This document shows positions 63,400 to 64,000 of a stretch of DNA of 64,000 nt, piece by piece. Below the pieces are notes generated by a model. It was given only the letters and a program-made list of their open reading frames with translations, had not been told where the DNA came from and made no database searches. Positions within the stretch are counted from its first letter, which is position 1, and each line of letters starts with the position of its first letter. The DNA lies in NCBI GenBank assembly GCA_963747345.1, contig CAVVFA010000036.1:62001-126000 (forward strand), read 5' to 3'. This stretch comes from GCA-2746795 sp963747345. Lineage in GTDB: Bacteria > Chloroflexota > Anaerolineae > Promineifilales > Promineifilaceae. A program made the translations under genes and the position numbers.

Positions 63400-64000
63400 A
63401 TGATGGATGTTTATATTTACGGTATGACAGTTTTGTCTACTATCCACCTGTTAAAAGGGCCTTATCCGCTCGCAGATACCTACCAGGAAATTGAGAAAAC
63501 GTATGTGATGCCGGGGGGCGAAGGAGCCAATGCCGCTGTTGTCTTGAGCAATTTGGGGATGAGCACACTGCTGGATGGTTGTTTCTTGGGGCAGGAAACG
63601 GCCGTTTCCCTTCTCTCTTATCTCCGCCAAAAACAAGTCGATTGTTCCCTGCTCACAGAAAAAGAAGATTTCAGCGGCTGGAAAGACATTGTATTGTGCG
63701 ATGGCGCAAGCCGCACGGTATTTGGCTGGTTTCAATCACGGTTTGCAGACGACCGGAAACTGTGGGCACAACCAAATGAAGCCGCCATCCAACAAGCTCG
63801 CTGTGTAGCACTCGATCCGTTTTTCGGAGCAGAATCCGCGCGGGTTGCGGAATTATGCCGCAAGCACCATACCGATTATGTGACCATCGACTGCAAATGG
63901 GATGATCCTATCGCCCAATTTTCTCGTGCAATTGTAGTCTCCAAAGAATTTATTGAACGGGAATATCCAGACGAAACGATTGAGGATTTACTCGCCCAAT
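63400..64000 (+). CDS. PfkB-family carbohydrate kinase (3' end beyond window)
   Basis: From ATG 63400, behind GAGGAG, the frame stays open to the window edge (200 codons seen). The N-terminus MMDVYIYGMTVLSTIHLL and the sugar-binding motif YVMPGGEGANAAVVLSNLGM (about residues 35-54) are typical of ribokinase/PfkB kinases; the sequence then continues GCFLGQETAV, with an AACGGCCGTT copy read as T-A-V. The ATP-binding C-terminus is outside the window. Not obviously linked to other genes. Confidence 0.85.
   Translation, partial: MMDVYIYGMTVLSTIHLLKGPYPLADTYQEIEKTYVMPGGEGANAAVVLSNLGMSTLLDGCFLGQETAVSLLSYLRQKQVDCSLLTEKEDFSGWKDIVLCDGASRTVFGWFQSRFADDRKLWAQPNEAAIQQARCVALDPFFGAESARVAELCRKHHTDYVTIDCKWDDPIAQFSRAIVVSKEFIEREYPDETIEDLLAQ

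Larger units (their letters stand above)
905..63606. repeat. Highly iterated palindrome AACGGCCGTT, about 58 copies
   Basis: First bases of exact copies as counted by eye: 905, 2378, 3050, 3452, 3589, 4604, 5791, 6136, 8467, 8680, 10903, 11019, 11592, 15680, 16965, 17634, 17703, 18183, 19503, 20361, 21044, 21673, 22393, 24649, 27947, 30462, 31414, 32640, 33568, 35189, 35345, 35399, 35834, 37763, 39702, 40113, 42317, 42958, 43062, 43330, 43969, 45143, 47928, 50326, 52481, 53974, 54123, 55074, 55524, 56090, 56570, 56718, 57887, 58888, 59124, 59901, 62749, 63597. Copies occur in coding and non-coding DNA in all frames (read as T-A-V, N-G-R or R-P). Many one-base variants also exist (for example TACGGCCGTT, GACGGCCGTT). 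Confidence 0.9.

Noticed and set aside
1..64000. CRISPR arrays, insertion sequences, prophage or tRNA genes
   Set aside because: None seen. The iterated palindrome is dispersed, without regular spacers, and no transposase, integrase or cloverleaf sequence was recognised.

Overview
The window looks like a chromosomal stretch of a Chloroflexota bacterium, probably of the Anaerolineae group. This is inferred from the mix of gene families (large FtsX-type permeases, LTD/DUF11 exported nuclease, NBR1-like Ig modules, many glycoside hydrolases, GAF/SpoIIE phosphatase), moderate GC and compact operons; there is no rRNA to confirm it. No phage, insertion sequence, CRISPR array or tRNA was seen. The most striking global feature is a palindromic 10-mer, AACGGCCGTT, present about 58 times by eye (chance expectation below one), inside genes and between them, comparable in kind to HIP1 of cyanobacteria.

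Layout: 1-4.7 kb, minus-strand tripartite ABC exporter (ATPase cut by the window edge, FtsX permease, HlyD/MacA lipoprotein). 5.3-8.1 kb, squalene/phytoene synthase-like enzyme plus UbiB-family kinase. 8.1-13.4 kb, nucleotidyltransferase and partner, secreted glycosidase, amino-acid-type binding lipoprotein, small membrane protein, and an SPFH protein with a C-terminal HTH. 13.5-21 kb, two giant modular proteins (double glycosidase/Ig/peptidase protein; exported nuclease). 21-25.5 kb, M32 carboxypeptidase and two CNNM/CorC transporters.

26-44 kb is a carbohydrate region: GH13, PfkB kinase, beta-helix lipoprotein, MelA-type alpha-galactosidase, a complete sugar ABC importer (two permeases plus binding lipoprotein), SIS isomerase, DeoR regulator, a uxaE remnant, a GH3 glycosidase and a LacI-type sensor remnant. 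Read together they suggest uptake and cleavage of alpha-galactosides under DeoR control. 44-56 kb is housekeeping: radC, AI-2E family permease, rpsO-pnp, a double-length malic enzyme, and tex followed by a Mut7-C protein and an aminotransferase. 56-63 kb has a three-PAS histidine kinase and a metY-metX-metW methionine operon behind a SAM-I riboswitch, then a receiver protein and the start of a second PfkB kinase.

Caveat: at least fifteen genes are split by single-base frameshifts, including normally important ones (pnp, tex, metW). Most changes are one base, often beside short homopolymers, so uncorrected sequencing errors are the likeliest cause. I annotate such genes as one merged span and give the approximate shift position. 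Truly decayed genes (uxaE, LacI-type sensor, GNAT-like fragment) are marked separately.
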